Source: Campylorhamphus procurvoides
Lineage: Eukaryota > Chordata > Aves > Passeriformes > Dendrocolaptidae
Reading direction: 5' to 3'
Assembly (NCBI GenBank): GCA_013396655.1
Contig: WBMV01006665.1
Coordinates: forward strand, 186,001 to 250,000
Length of the DNA stretch: 64,000 bases
In this document: positions 49,845 to 61,800 of the stretch, one piece after another
Position numbering within the stretch: position 1 is the stretch's first letter
Layout of the letters: every line of letters begins with the position of its first letter
Notes under the pieces: model-generated
What the model was told of the DNA's origin: nothing
The model's input: the letters and a program-made list of their open reading frames with translations, nothing else
Database searches by the model: none
Program-made: the position numbers and the translations under genes

Positions 49845-50060
49845 CATTCAGACACAGAATCATTCAGTTTGGTCCACAGTCCAAACACCTGTTTTCAGTA
49901 GGATCAAAACCATTCAGAATGGTTTGTTCAGGGTTTTGTTGAGTCAGGTCTTGGGAACTCCCAAGGAGGTGTCTACACAGGGTACTGGATCAATCTATCC
50001 GAATGCTTGAGTGTCTTCATGGAGGAGGCAACAGTTCTTGCTGTTCCTGGACTAGGCTTT
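49845..50060 (-). mobile_element. Degenerate CR1 fragment (reverse orientation)
   Basis: 'cacagaatcattcagtttgg' resembles the reverse complement of a CR1 3' end. 'ttgttgagtcaggtcttggg' and 'gcttgagtgtcttcatggag' resemble internal CR1 phrases. The copy is highly diverged and the limits are approximate. Confidence 0.5.
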
Positions 50061-50384
50061 TCCACTTAGGCAATATAACATGACCAACAGGAAACAAAAA
50101 ATTCAATGGTTATGTTCACTGAGGCCCACCTAGAGAAAACCCTTGACTCTCAGAGGGCAGACAGTGTTTGTAGGTATTATGTATTGAGGTGGATTGCAAG
50201 TACAACATCTAAAACGAAGGTCTCAAAAGAGTTCTGGCTTACAAACTTTTTAACGTTGGGTACTACACTGTAGATGTATCAAAAAGCTCAAAAGAACATG
50301 ATCAACTGCCTGAAGACAGATCATTCACTGAGTTCTGGTGCTACATTTATTTTCACCTTTTTTATTTTTTCATTTCACCCTTAT

Positions 50385-50960
50385 GAAGGAAAGGTTCATT
50401 GTAGCTAAAGGGAACCTCATGATATTCAACAAAGACAAGTTGAAAGTCCTGCATCTGGGAAGGGAGTACTTCCTGAAAAAATATAGGCTGGATACTGACT
50501 GGCTGGGGAGCAGCTCTGCTGGGAAACACCTGAGGGGTCCTGATGAAACCTGAGCTAAAAGTGGGTCAGTTTTGTGCCCTGGAAGCAGTGATCACTTCCC
50601 TCAATCTGCTGACCTGATAATACAGCCTGGCAGCAGATAAAGAGAAGTGACACTTTATTTGACACTGATCAAATAACTAGAACATCACATGCATCTTTTT
50701 GTCCCCAAGTTCTACTGAAAGAGTTTGGCTCAGCATCACCAACATGGATAGGAGCTGGAGTGCTTACCCTGTAAAAAGAGGCTAAAGGAACTGGGTTTGT
50801 AGAGCCTGGGGAGCAGAAGGCTTTAGTGAGTTAGAAGGACTTGGGGGGTGCTGTGGATGAGAGGCAGGACATGAGCCAGCAATGTGCATTTGCAGAAGTC
50901 ACAGAGTTTGGCATAGAGTAATATTCATGTATCAGAGAGCTTGAAGAAATGTAGACTGAT
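50385..50960 (+). mobile_element. Degenerate CR1 fragment
   Basis: 'gggaacctcatgatattcaa' and 'agacaagttgaaagtcctgc' with 'atctgggaagg' match the CR1 ORF2 region that encodes 'FNKxKLKVLHLGR'. 'aaaagaggctaaaggaactg' and 'agcctggggagcagaaggct' match a later CR1 segment. The middle (50560-50740) is poorly matched. Open frame 50338-50553 is this remnant. Confidence 0.7.
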
Positions 50961-53900
50961 GGAAGACTAAGAGAAATAGAGAGCTGCTTTTCTTGCTTGT
51001 GTAATAATTATTATGAAAAATGAGAGCAACCTGCAGGTTCCTCAAGTGTACTAACAAAATAGGAGCAATTACTGAGATGAGCGTGAGGAATGCACAAATA
51101 AGAAGTTAAATTAAAATATATATAGTAAATATATGGGGGGAAACCAAGACAGCAAAATTTTTGTTGACTATTTCTGCCTGCTGATTTCCCCATTGCTTAA
51201 TACAATCACTTTAAAAAAAATTAAAAAATTTAAAAAAATCTGGTTTTCTGTCTTTTTGAGCTAAAGAGGAAAAAAGTCCTTACCAGGAAGAGACTAGCAT
51301 GGGTAGGAGGTGGTGTGAACAATCCAAGTCTCCTGTCTCTAAATCTAACCTCTCATAGTATGACTCATGTTACACTCAAACCACAAGGTAATATACATAA
51401 CATTAACAGATACACAAATGTGACATTCCCATATGGAAATAACAGTTACATCAATTGCTACTGACAATAAGAAAGTATCACTAAATAACAAATGTGAAAT
51501 CAATGTTACTCTTATGTTGCTGGCTTCAGTAGGAAAGAAGTGAAATCATCTTTCACTTGCATTCCAGCAGGTATCTCTACAACACTGCAAATAATGGGGA
51601 AGTGATATTCATCATCAACTAGAGTTGTACTACAGCCATACGGCCAGATGGGTAACAGCTGAAGTACTTAGTAGTAAAACAGAATTTAACTCCACTTCCA
51701 ATGTAAATATGCAAAAAACCTGTTTTGGAAGTTTTCCTTTAGTGTGAACCATAAATAGTAACAGTAAAGTGTACAAAAGCAGAAAGCATGTGACAAAAGC
51801 ATTTTATTTGACCTTATTCTACCAAAAATATCCTTACTTCCTGTGCTCAGCTTAATCCATCACAATCTACAATCATTTTAGCTGTATAATCCAATACTTA
51901 TTCCCCACATTTGTGTGAGTTTCTGTTCTGAGAACATTAGGATGAAAGGATTTATTAAGAGCCTCTCAACCAACATTTACAAGCATTATGGTTCTTCAGT
52001 CTCCCAGTACTGTTAAACTTACACTTTTTTCTCTTATTTCCTCAGTTTAAAAATTCAATTACAAAATTCCTAACATTAGGAAAACACTGTATCTTTTTAA
52101 AGACACAGCTAGGACCTGCTTAATTTGAGCTTTTCTGTAACCTGTGTCTATGCCTCCAACTGTGTCACAGTGATCAAATAAGCAACAAAACATTTTCGAG
52201 TGTCTAATGGGCAACCTGCTAACTAAAATATGATACACAAATGGGATCTTAGACCAGCCCTGTATATAATAGTAATTAAACATACTACAAAGAAGGAATT
52301 TTACACAGAGCAATCTCTGTGGCTTCTTCAACTGTAAAGATAACCAGGTTTGGGGAAAATATACCCTAGGCACTTAAAACACCACTAACACACTCTCAGG
52401 AGTTGCTTAGGAGAGAAAAAGGAGTTTATACTCTGGGCAGTGTTTTACATGATAGCACAGAAGCAGTATTAAGCACTGGCATTCAGTGTGGAGAGTTCAA
52501 ACCTGCAGTTTTGTACATATTTATTTTTATCTCTGAAAATACATCAGGGAATTCCACACCATGGGAGGAAAGACTGTTATCTTTAGGATTTACGGGAGCC
52601 CATGAAAAAGTACTACAAGCCTTTTACACTGAATTTGTATTTGTGGTAACAACTTTCCTAATATGTAGTGAAAAAAAAATGCAGATATTTGATCGAAGAT
52701 CTTGATATAGACTATGTGACAAAAATCCTAAATTTTAGTAAAGCCACTGTGTTTTTGAAAAGATAAATTTGAGATGTAAACCTTTAAGCTGTGACCTGAA
52801 TTGTTGGACAAGAAAATTTGAAACAACCTAAGAGAATCTGCTGCAAAAAGGTATGAACATTCAATGGCTCCAAATGCTACAGCATTCTTAAATACTAGGG
52901 TCCACTTCAGCACACTTCTCAAACCATTTACAACAATTTGAATAATCTGTATCATAACTAAATTATCAAGATTAAACCCACATTTCTGCTTGCCATGACT
53001 TTATATAGAAGCTGGGCATTTCATCCATAAAATACCTTCCTCTACACACACTGGGTACATAAATCACTCAATCTGTACCACATGATGTTGAATTGAAAAC
53101 ATTGTGCAATTTTCTCAAGTTTTCCACTACAAGCTAAACTTCATGAATTTGAACACACAAAAAAATACTGATTGGAGATTTTGTAGAACTTCACGTGGGC
53201 TCTTTTTATTTCCTTTCATTTCAGCAGTAAAACATTTCCTCAGATGATCTGATCACTAACCCCGTTTGAGCTTTATGGTTTGTTAGAAGTTAACTGGAAC
53301 ATCAGCAGGCTGCAAGCACTAGTAAGTGCAGCTACCATGATGTAGAGGCAGATGACTCACATTCAAAGATATCATGACACAGATACCATGGAAGCCCAAA
53401 TCAGCCTTCATTTGACCTTTTCTTTTTCTTTCCTGTAGAGATGTTCATTTGGTAGGTTCCACTTTTCAATGTCTTTGAGAAGATTAGTTAGGTTGCAGAT
53501 TAACTGTGCTGTACAATGCACCCCAGTGCCACTGTAACCATGCTCTATGTGTGCACTCGTGTGTGTGTGAGTACAGGGTAGGGGACAGGGAGCCAGACTG
53601 CATAATAGACTACTAACATCAATAACAGACAATCAACTTTATATACCCTTCCAGACTGTGTCAGGTCCTAGTGACAAAAATTAAGCTTGCACATATTTAA
53701 TCCATAAACTAAAACTTTACGTGTAATATACACACATACTAATAAGCAGAATGTTCAAGCCAAGACAGACATCTTAAACAATCTCAGAACACAAAACAAA
53801 CTTATTTATGTACCTTTTCTAAGACTGTTTCAGGTTTATCTAATTCACCAGGTTATGGCTTTTCTTGGGATTCTTCAACCCTTTATTCTTTTTTAATTAG

Positions 53901-54847
53901 TCCAATCTCACAGTTGGCCCAGCTAACAGCAGGACTTTGTACTAGGGATCTCCTGAAGTCCACTCAAGCCTGCACCTTTCTTTAATCCTATGATTTCACA
54001 AGGAATGGCATCCTTATCATCTGCTGATCACCCATGTCTTCTACAAATTTTGAAATCTGTTTAAGTGTTCAGGATGCACAACTGAAAACATTGTACACAA
54101 AAAGACAACAAAAACTCCCTACCAGTGGCATGCCTCCACTTTGGTGTCTAAAATCCAAGCTCAAATTCAAAACACAATTTCCTTTTTCAAATCAGCATCA
54201 CTACTTAAATCTTAGAATACCTTGATAAAGAAATTTGAGTATGTCTTTTATTTATTTGTGGTAATTCCCATAAGCATTTTCATGATGAAAATCTTGGTAC
54301 CTATCACTATTCTGCTTGTATCACATCTATCATAGTTTGGTCCCAAACTACAATATTCAAAATAAATTATATAATCCAGCTAATATTTGCAGCTAAGAAT
54401 GCCACGTGCAACTAATTTATTTTAATTTAAATACCCTTCACACCAATACTGGGTGAGCCACTTGCAGAACGGTTTAAATCCGATTCGTTTCTGCTGTTGC
54501 ACAGAACAATTAGTTATTCCACCGTCAGTATTGTTTTCATGCTGAAGTTCAAATTGCTACCTGTTATGGTTCTTCCATGAGGCACCTCTTTGAAAAAGCC
54601 TTGGTACCACACCAGGGAAAACACAGTTTCACAGTCTTCTGAGGGACTGATCTCTCCCACACTGAGCATTTCCCTGGAATCTTGCTATACAAACTAGGAC
54701 TGCTGTAGTATTGCTACCTTTCCACCTTGGCTGGCAGAACAAAGACAGAATTTCCTCTTCAGCTGGGATGAAATAGTTCCTCTTTCCAGTTAGAAGTAGG
54801 ATTTAATTTAAGGAAAGCTTACAAATATTTTTATGGACTACGCTTAC
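50961..54847. other. Intron 5 stretch next to exon 5
   Basis: AT-rich DNA with poly(A)/T low complexity near 51212-51238 and no recognised transposon or exon. The sequence directly left of exon 5 carries the donor 'gtaagc' on the minus strand. Confidence 0.45.
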
Positions 54848-55036
54848 CTCCTGGACAATGCCTCATGGCCATTTTACACCGTCTGGATTCTGCAATGGTC
54901 GGGCATGGTATTGTGTCTTTCGCTGGCTTCTTCACAATTTGTCTTGTTCTCGTTTCCAAGCCCCACTTAAATCCACAGGTTTTGTTATTCCTGCTGCAAG
55001 TTCCCCACTCGCTCCACTGACCCACTTCACAGCCTT
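54848..55036 (-). CDS. RSPO2: R-spondin 2, exon 5 (thrombospondin type 1 repeat)
   Basis: This internal exon of 189 nt gives 62 whole codons plus split codons at each end (Glu shared with exon 4, Gly shared with exon 6). It encodes the TSP type 1 repeat of R-spondin 2. The WSEW motif is at exon residues 7-10, a typical C-mannosylation site. Six cysteines lie at 2, 13, 20, 44, 53 and 60, with basic residues between them (RTRQ, KKP, SRR). 'CSRNNKTCGFKWGLETRTRQ' closely matches vertebrate R-spondin 2. The domain binds heparan sulfate proteoglycans outside the cell. The acceptor reads TTATCAG and the donor reads G|GTAAGC on the minus strand. An apparent GTG 'start' at 55025 is internal and not a real start. 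Confidence 0.97.
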
Positions 55037-55712
55037 CTGATAAAGCAAAAGAAAAGATGAATAAATAATTCTTCTGATTTGATTTTTTCTTTTACCTTTT
55101 TTTTAATTAGAAAGCAACTCTTGAAAGTTTTATTGTAAACAGGCAAAAACTAGAAAACAAAATTAAAATCTTTTACAGAATCTGGAAGGATCTTTTTAGC
55201 CAGCATTAACCTGAGCAAAAAAAAATCAAACTATGTATAGACGTCATGTCAGCACCAAATACTCAAAACCCCTCCTAAAATAATGAGAGTGACTTAATTT
55301 TTATTCTCTCTAATAAATAAAACCTATTTGGTTGTCAACTGGATTAGAAAAGCTTAAAAGTTCACATTTTCAAGTCCTCCCCACAATGAAATGCAAACAA
55401 GACTCTTGAAAAAGTCTGCTCTGACACAATTCCTGAAACCTTACAAATTCTGAGTTATAATTCCTCATACAAGGTGATTCTAGAGCTAAGAGGAGAGAAC
55501 TTTCTGATGCACAACAGAGCAGCATTCCCAATAATGCACTATTTTAAAGTTTGGAAAAATTTAGTAGTAGTAGAAGTAATCAAGGCACAATTCATTAATG
55601 AATATTTCCTGGTAAGAAATACTGAGCATCACCCTAAAAATAGTGCCATATTTGAACATGGCCACTCAGCAAAAGAGCTACTTCAGCAGCACTTCTGTGC
55701 TGGAAGACTCAC
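55037..55712 (-). other. RSPO2: RSPO2 intron 4 (676 nt)
   Basis: A short intron between the furin-like and TSP1 exons, with GTGAGT donor and TATCAG acceptor on the minus strand. It interrupts a Glu codon after its first base. No repeat or other feature was seen in it. Confidence 0.93.
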
Positions 55713-55856
55713 CCACACATTCCATAAGCTCTTCCAAGGCTGCAAATCCAGGAGGGCATCCCCGAAAGCAGCGGCCTCTGTGCGAGTAAAAGCCACTTTT
55801 GCATTTGGTACAAAAGTCTCTGCTAAAGCAGGAGTCGCAGTTTTCTATTCTGCATC
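55713..55856 (-). CDS. RSPO2: R-spondin 2, exon 4 (second furin-like repeat)
   Basis: This internal exon of 144 nt gives 47 whole codons plus split codons. It encodes the second furin-like cysteine-rich repeat, the part that contacts LGR receptors. Eight cysteines lie at exon residues 1, 6, 9, 15, 18, 29, 33 and 46. The motif '[18 protein letters not shown]' keeps the two Phe (10 and 14) equivalent to those that bind LGR4/5 in R-spondin 1. From residue 20 the sequence reads '[18 protein letters not shown]', where mammalian R-spondin 2, as I recall it, has acidic residues after RCF. The acceptor is TTCAG and the donor is G|GTGAGT on the minus strand. An opposite-strand open frame (55474-55860) is a shadow. 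Confidence 0.97.
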
Positions 55857-58800
55857 CTGAATCAAAATAATCATAAGGAACAATGAGACAATAACGTTAG
55901 GGTAACAATAACTAACAATAAAGGAACTTATAAAGCAACAAAATAGCAAAGCCAGAAGTGTTATAATGAGGAATACTGCTGTCCTGAAATCTATCTGCTG
56001 TACGGAAGAAACTAAACACAACTGTAATTGTCCACCACATTTTCTACTAAATGTGGATAAAACCCCTAGTTTACTTATATTTGAGTTAATAATATCTTTT
56101 TGGAGGAAAAATACTCCAATTATTTTTGTGTTTAAGTAATTTTGAAGAAACTGAGATGCAACAAATAATTTTAGGATGTATGCATGTATTATATGTATTG
56201 TCTACAGTTTATAATTTAACATTGAAAGCAGGATACTTTTTTTTTTCATGAGTTGACTCTAAATATCTGAGTGGATGCTTTTATGCGATATATCTCATAT
56301 CTGTGTCTACACACATGCATGTGCTATGATGTAAAAAGTCTCAATTTTTCTGGATTTAACTTCCCTCTATTATTAAGACACTTAATCCACAAAAAACAAC
56401 CACTCTTAAATGACTAAAAGACATGAAGCTATAACCAATAGCAAAATAAACAAACAAAAATCCCCAAACAACAAACCAAACAAACAACTATTGCCTGTAT
56501 GAAATATTGTGCTTCTCTGAAAATTTAACAGAAATATAACACACAATAGATTAGACTCAGAAACAGCCTTTTTAATATTAAAATATGGCAACTTGGAAAT
56601 GGACTAGTTATCAATGATCAAACACAGACCACACATATCTTAACAAAAATACCAGGGAAAAATGTACCAAAGATTAAAAAGCATAAGCCATTATATATGG
56701 AACAGTAATAAACACTTCACAATTAATTCTAAAAAATCTAATCCTTCAGCTAACAATTTATATAAACTACATTAACTGTATCCTGTCTTCAGCTATCTGA
56801 AGTCGCAGCAAGAAGCATTTTTTATTCACACCATGCAACAATATACTAATAATTTTGCTTTGTTATGTCATCCATTTATTCTTACTATTTTATAACCAAA
56901 AATAAGCACAAACCATAAGGACTTCTGAAATAGCTATTGGGAAATATCCGCCATCAACAATTTAGATTTAGCCAATCTTTATAAAACAGAATTTAATATT
57001 CTTGAACTTCAGCAAGCCAAAATAGGGCATGCCACAACACTTAAACAGTGTGTGTGTGAATGTGAGCATGTAAAATTATTCTCTGTTAGCAACTGGGAAA
57101 ATATGAGGCTTTTTAGATCAGATTTCTTGTGGCATTGGACAACAAGTTAGGCAGACTGAATGAAAATAAAAAGTATGTTTCAAATGGTGGCATAACTTTG
57201 CTTGGTTAAAAGGAATGTAAGCATCACTTTGAAGCCTTGCACAGCCAAAGGTAAGCTCTGCTGGCTCTATTTAGACACAACCATACATGACCTGCATGCT
57301 ACCTACTGTGTTGGCCAGCATTTCTCAAAGGGGCTTTTTCTTATAAGCAGCACAAGTTGGGCTTCTTTCCACACTTCAGTTTATAAGAAATTCCTAAGAA
57401 TAATAATTTCTTTTTCACAAGGGTTGAACCAGTTCCCAAAGAACAGGAGGTTAATGCCCACACAATGACCCTGCAAAACCACTTCCCTAGATTAATGCAC
57501 TGCAAGGCAAAAAAATTAAGTGAGCTGCTCTGGAGATGTACAACAGTAGTTAAATGCTATGCTTGAGTCAGACATCCTGTGTGTTTAAATATTCAGAAAA
57601 AAACATCTGCCTCTTGCCCATCCACATGAGACATGCTGAAAAGACATCAAGGCTTTTATAAATCATGTAATCCAATTATGAGGTGCAGAACAGAACAATA
57701 AAAGACAGGAACTTGCAACTCTCCCTCACATCCACGTGATGCAATATTTTTTAAGTAATGTTTTAATTATTGCTTTCAAAGCTTGTTGGGGAGTAACACA
57801 ATAAAAGCCTTTTTGTGTGTGTGGAAGAGGGACTAAAGGAAAAACTTTCAATACAAGTTGCCTTTTGATGTGATACAGATATACTTAGGAGGTGAAAGCC
57901 TGCCTCACCTTACACTGGGGATACCCTCCATGAAATTAACATGTAAGTTAGCAGTGTACATATGTGAATACCCCATGTTTAAACACTCAATGAATCAATC
58001 AATTCTCTTTCAGTTTCTTAATCATACTTCAAAGTTCTCATCTTATTTATATTTTTTGTTTTACCTTCTATGCCAATTTCCTTTTGTGTCACAGTAGAGT
58101 CCTTGTCATAACTATATTTTAGAAGCATTAGTAGGTGAAGGGTGGCTGGAGTGAAGCTTGGGTGAAAGTCAGGTGGAGATTTCCACCAAGGCAGTTTACT
58201 TTCAATTTTTTTTCTATGAAGATAAATTACTCGCAAAAGAAAATGTAATTTAGGACAAAGTACTGAAAGAATATTAGGAATACTAAAACATTACTTCACC
58301 AGAGTGACCTGCATCACAATGCTTAGGGGTTACTGGGTGCTATCATAATGATAATTGAACTCAGTAATAAACCACACTGTAGCTGAAGACCAACTAGGAG
58401 TGACAACAACTCCTTTCTGACACCCTCCGTACACTCAGTTTGAAATTATGAAGGTGCTCCTGCACTTAAGACTTGTACAGATTTTTTATAAATTTTAAAT
58501 AACCTAAAAAGGTAAAGAACAGCAATTCAAAAAGCTAACTATCCAGAACTATCTATTTTCAATCACAAACTGTCACAATGGTGGTTAAGAAATAAAGAAA
58601 AATATATAGAGTATATGATTTTTAATGCTGAGCTTCATGTCCTTACATGGCCTAAATGCCTTGGTGATTTTTTTTTTAAATAAAAGTGCAATTAGTAAAT
58701 TAATGGTGACTGAGGTTAGTAAATCAGAATAAATGAATTCTTTAGATTCTTTTGTTTTTAAAGTTAAATATTCCAACCTGAAGAGATAAAGTGTACACAT

Positions 58801-61800
58801 TTTTAGTTGGACACCTAGAAAAGTTGATACTCCACTAAGAATATGAAGATACCTTTGTTAGGAAATAAATATAACTCTTGAATTTTGTATTTATTTTTGT
58901 TAATCAACATCATTATCTATGTAAACTTCATTAAATATAGGTCTTAATGGAAGTATATTGCAGATTACTAAAATTCTTTGCATTCTATTATTTAAGTAAT
59001 AAATTGGATAATGAATAATCTACTATGAAGTCTACAGAAGAACTGTTTGACATAATATGCAATACTTAAGAAAATTAGCATTTTGAAAAATTATTTTATA
59101 CTTTACAATAAGTAATACAATAAACCACAAGAAAATACTGTTTAATGTCCTGAACTGCTTTCTTCTGAATGCTAGTATTCAACCTTTTGAAGTTTCTGAT
59201 CTCAGCATCTTATGCCTACCTCTGGAGAAGGAAAGCAAAACCTTCCCTACTTTTAAAAATCCCTAAATACTTTTAAATTCCCTTCAAATTCATTGGTTAG
59301 TTTACTGATATAATAAACTGAAACAAGACAGAGATCACTTTTTCATCTGAAGTAGATTCTTGCCAAAATCAATTTTATTACTTCAATTTACTTGCCACAG
59401 ACAAGTAAATTTTCTCACAAGTCCAATGGTTTCATTTTCTGTATAATACCAGCTGCTAGATAATGTGGTTTGTGTATTCTTTTTATTCCACTTAAGTTTG
59501 CACCAAAAAATCCTAAAGTAATTGAGACCAAAAAATTGAGATAAACATGAACTTTAGTCTCAAGAAATTCTTTAGAGGAAAGAAATAGATAATGAATAAC
59601 TGAGAGTATGCTTCAGAAATGCCTTCCACCCTTACCAATCCCCCTTTAAAAATAAATAGAAAATGGTGCCCAGTAGAGGTTTCCAAACAGACAAGAGCAA
59701 TTGCCTTAGAGATAGGAAGAAGGCCTGGAAGTGGAAGCTAATGGGGAGAGAGAAAGGTAATATTGGTGCAGAGGGGAGAAAGAGTTGATAAATTCAGTCC
59801 TACAGGAGAATACCCTTTGGGGTCACATCCCCTTGGCAGGCCTACCTGCAGAGCAACAGTAACAGAGCTGAAAACCTAATCATCAGACGCTGAGAGTGAG
59901 GAAGTGAAGGGTGCTTCATTGCTGCTATTCTCATTTAGATAGCAACAAAAGGTCTGTAGGTCAGGGGCAGACACTTGAGCCCCTGCCTCTTCCTTCCCTT
60001 GTATTTAATTAAACTGCAGTGTCTCATCAAGGATCTGCTTCCTACCAGATCTCAGATCCCTTCTACTCCTGCTCAGCATCATGTCTCATATACCACTGGC
60101 TCTCCTACCCTCTACTCATAGCCAGGACCTCCCAGACATTGTAATACTCATACTCTAACTTATCTAGCAAAAACTCAATTTTTTTTCCCCAGAGATTCCA
60201 TCTTGAGAACGCTAGAAAATCAAATATTTTCTTCTATCCTTCCACTTGAAAGGTACAAAACACCCTTGGGAAGCCACTCCCATATGAAGACTCTACATCT
60301 TCCTCTGGTATAATCCTCACATAACTGGATTTTAAAAAGCATTCAGGAAGGCCCAGAGAAATTCTGCTGATGTGTCTGATTAGAACATTTCTAAACAGAT
60401 CACATTTCTTAAAATGTTATACCATTCCTCTCACAAGAGTTGTATGTAAATGCAAAAAGAATAACATTATGACCTTACTGAAATCCATGACGGAGGTCTT
60501 AATTGCTTCTAAATGAAAAGGCAGTTTTAAACTAATAAACTTTTATTTTACCAGATAGACTAGTGTCCAGTGTAACATCTTTAATGGGCAAGATTAATAA
60601 TAAAAACACTATAGAAATATAATCTTTCATGCTAAATACAGATTTTTAAAGTGAAAAGCAAGAACTGAAGAAGAGCAGTACTCCAAGAGTTAGAAAAGTT
60701 AACTTTCTAGAAGCCTATTTTCAATCACAGGCTGTCATAGGAGTGGTTCTAAATTCACAGCTCCATTACTTCACCTCCCAGGGACAGGATGGAAGAGAAG
60801 TCACTACTTTGCCTGGTGAAGCTAAGCAAATTAGACAAATCTGCTTTGCCCAATTATTTTCAGTGTTCAGACAAAATAGAGTGAATCAGAAACTTATCCC
60901 TTCGACAGAGCTCTGAAATGCTGATTTATGGGACAAGATGCATAATTTCTCCAATGGAAAGACCACTGACAGTGTTCAATCTATTAATTTAGGCTGAAAG
61001 GAGAGGAACAAGGTGACTGACTGACACTTCAGCAGAACATGAGTGTAGCTTATAGTACATAAAAGTGACTCCATACTTAAGACCAGAGAATATGCTCAAG
61101 AAAGAATCATAACTCCATGAGTTAGTTCCGTGTTACTCCTCAGTCAATGGTCGGGAAACATACCAAACTGAAGGACTATGGTGAGGAGAAAATCATAATA
61201 TTTCCCTTAAAAAAACGGCCATTGCCATAAAAGAATCCAAAGACAGAAATTTAAAATATCTGGAGTTTGTTTTCTGAAAGAGAGTGGTAAAAGGGAAGTT
61301 AAGTACAGGACTTAGGAGCCAAAGCTCCTTTCTCTTTAGCTTTCAGGAAACTCTAGCACCTCATGGCACTTCAGAAATAATTTTCTTCTGGAGCATTTTT
61401 GCACATTTTGAAAAAAAGTAATAGCTATGAGTCATGTTTCAGCCAAGGTTAGGGCAACCAACATAATACAGAAGAAATGCTTTTAGCTAGCCATCAATAA
61501 AACATTTTTATTTAGAATTTAAAATCTCATTTATACTGCCGTTTACTTGAATATCATAAAAATACCAAATCTGATTGGCATGGATGAAACTTACAATATT
61601 TATAGAAAACTACATAAATAGTGCTTTAAACAAGTCTGCAAGGACAAAGCTCAGATTACAAATCATGCTCAAATTAGAGATACATTTTAAGAAGATGAAT
61701 CACAGTGATATTAACAGATTTTCATGACCTGCTCTGGCTTCCAGAGTCATGATAAGCCACTCCTACTCATTCTTTGAAAACAAGCATTAAAGAATTGACA

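Larger units (their letters stand above)
16857..54847 (-). other. RSPO2: RSPO2 intron 5 (about 38 kb)
   Basis: The intron is bounded by a GTAAGC donor (after 54848) and a TTTCAG acceptor (before 16856), both read on the minus strand. It interrupts a Gly codon after its first base. It holds eight CR1 fragments, one LTR and simple repeats, all listed separately. The remainder (16857-20184, 20493-22652, 23161-29909, 30806-34824, 35448-44439, 45466-48012, 48083-49844, 50961-54847) shows no recognised gene. Scattered open frames of 60-110 codons in it have no recognisable domain. Confidence 0.85.

Noticed and set aside
53930..53995. Possible very decayed CR1 tail ('gggatctcctgaagtccact', 'tcctatgattt')
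   Set aside because: The similarity is too weak and short to separate from chance.
54831..55025. Stand-alone small protein beginning at 55025
   Set aside because: It is the internal TSP1 exon of RSPO2; the supposed start is a GTG valine codon and the frame runs through the splice donor.
55474..55860. Plus-strand open frame of 128 codons
   Set aside because: It overlaps RSPO2 exon 4 on the opposite strand and is its antisense shadow.
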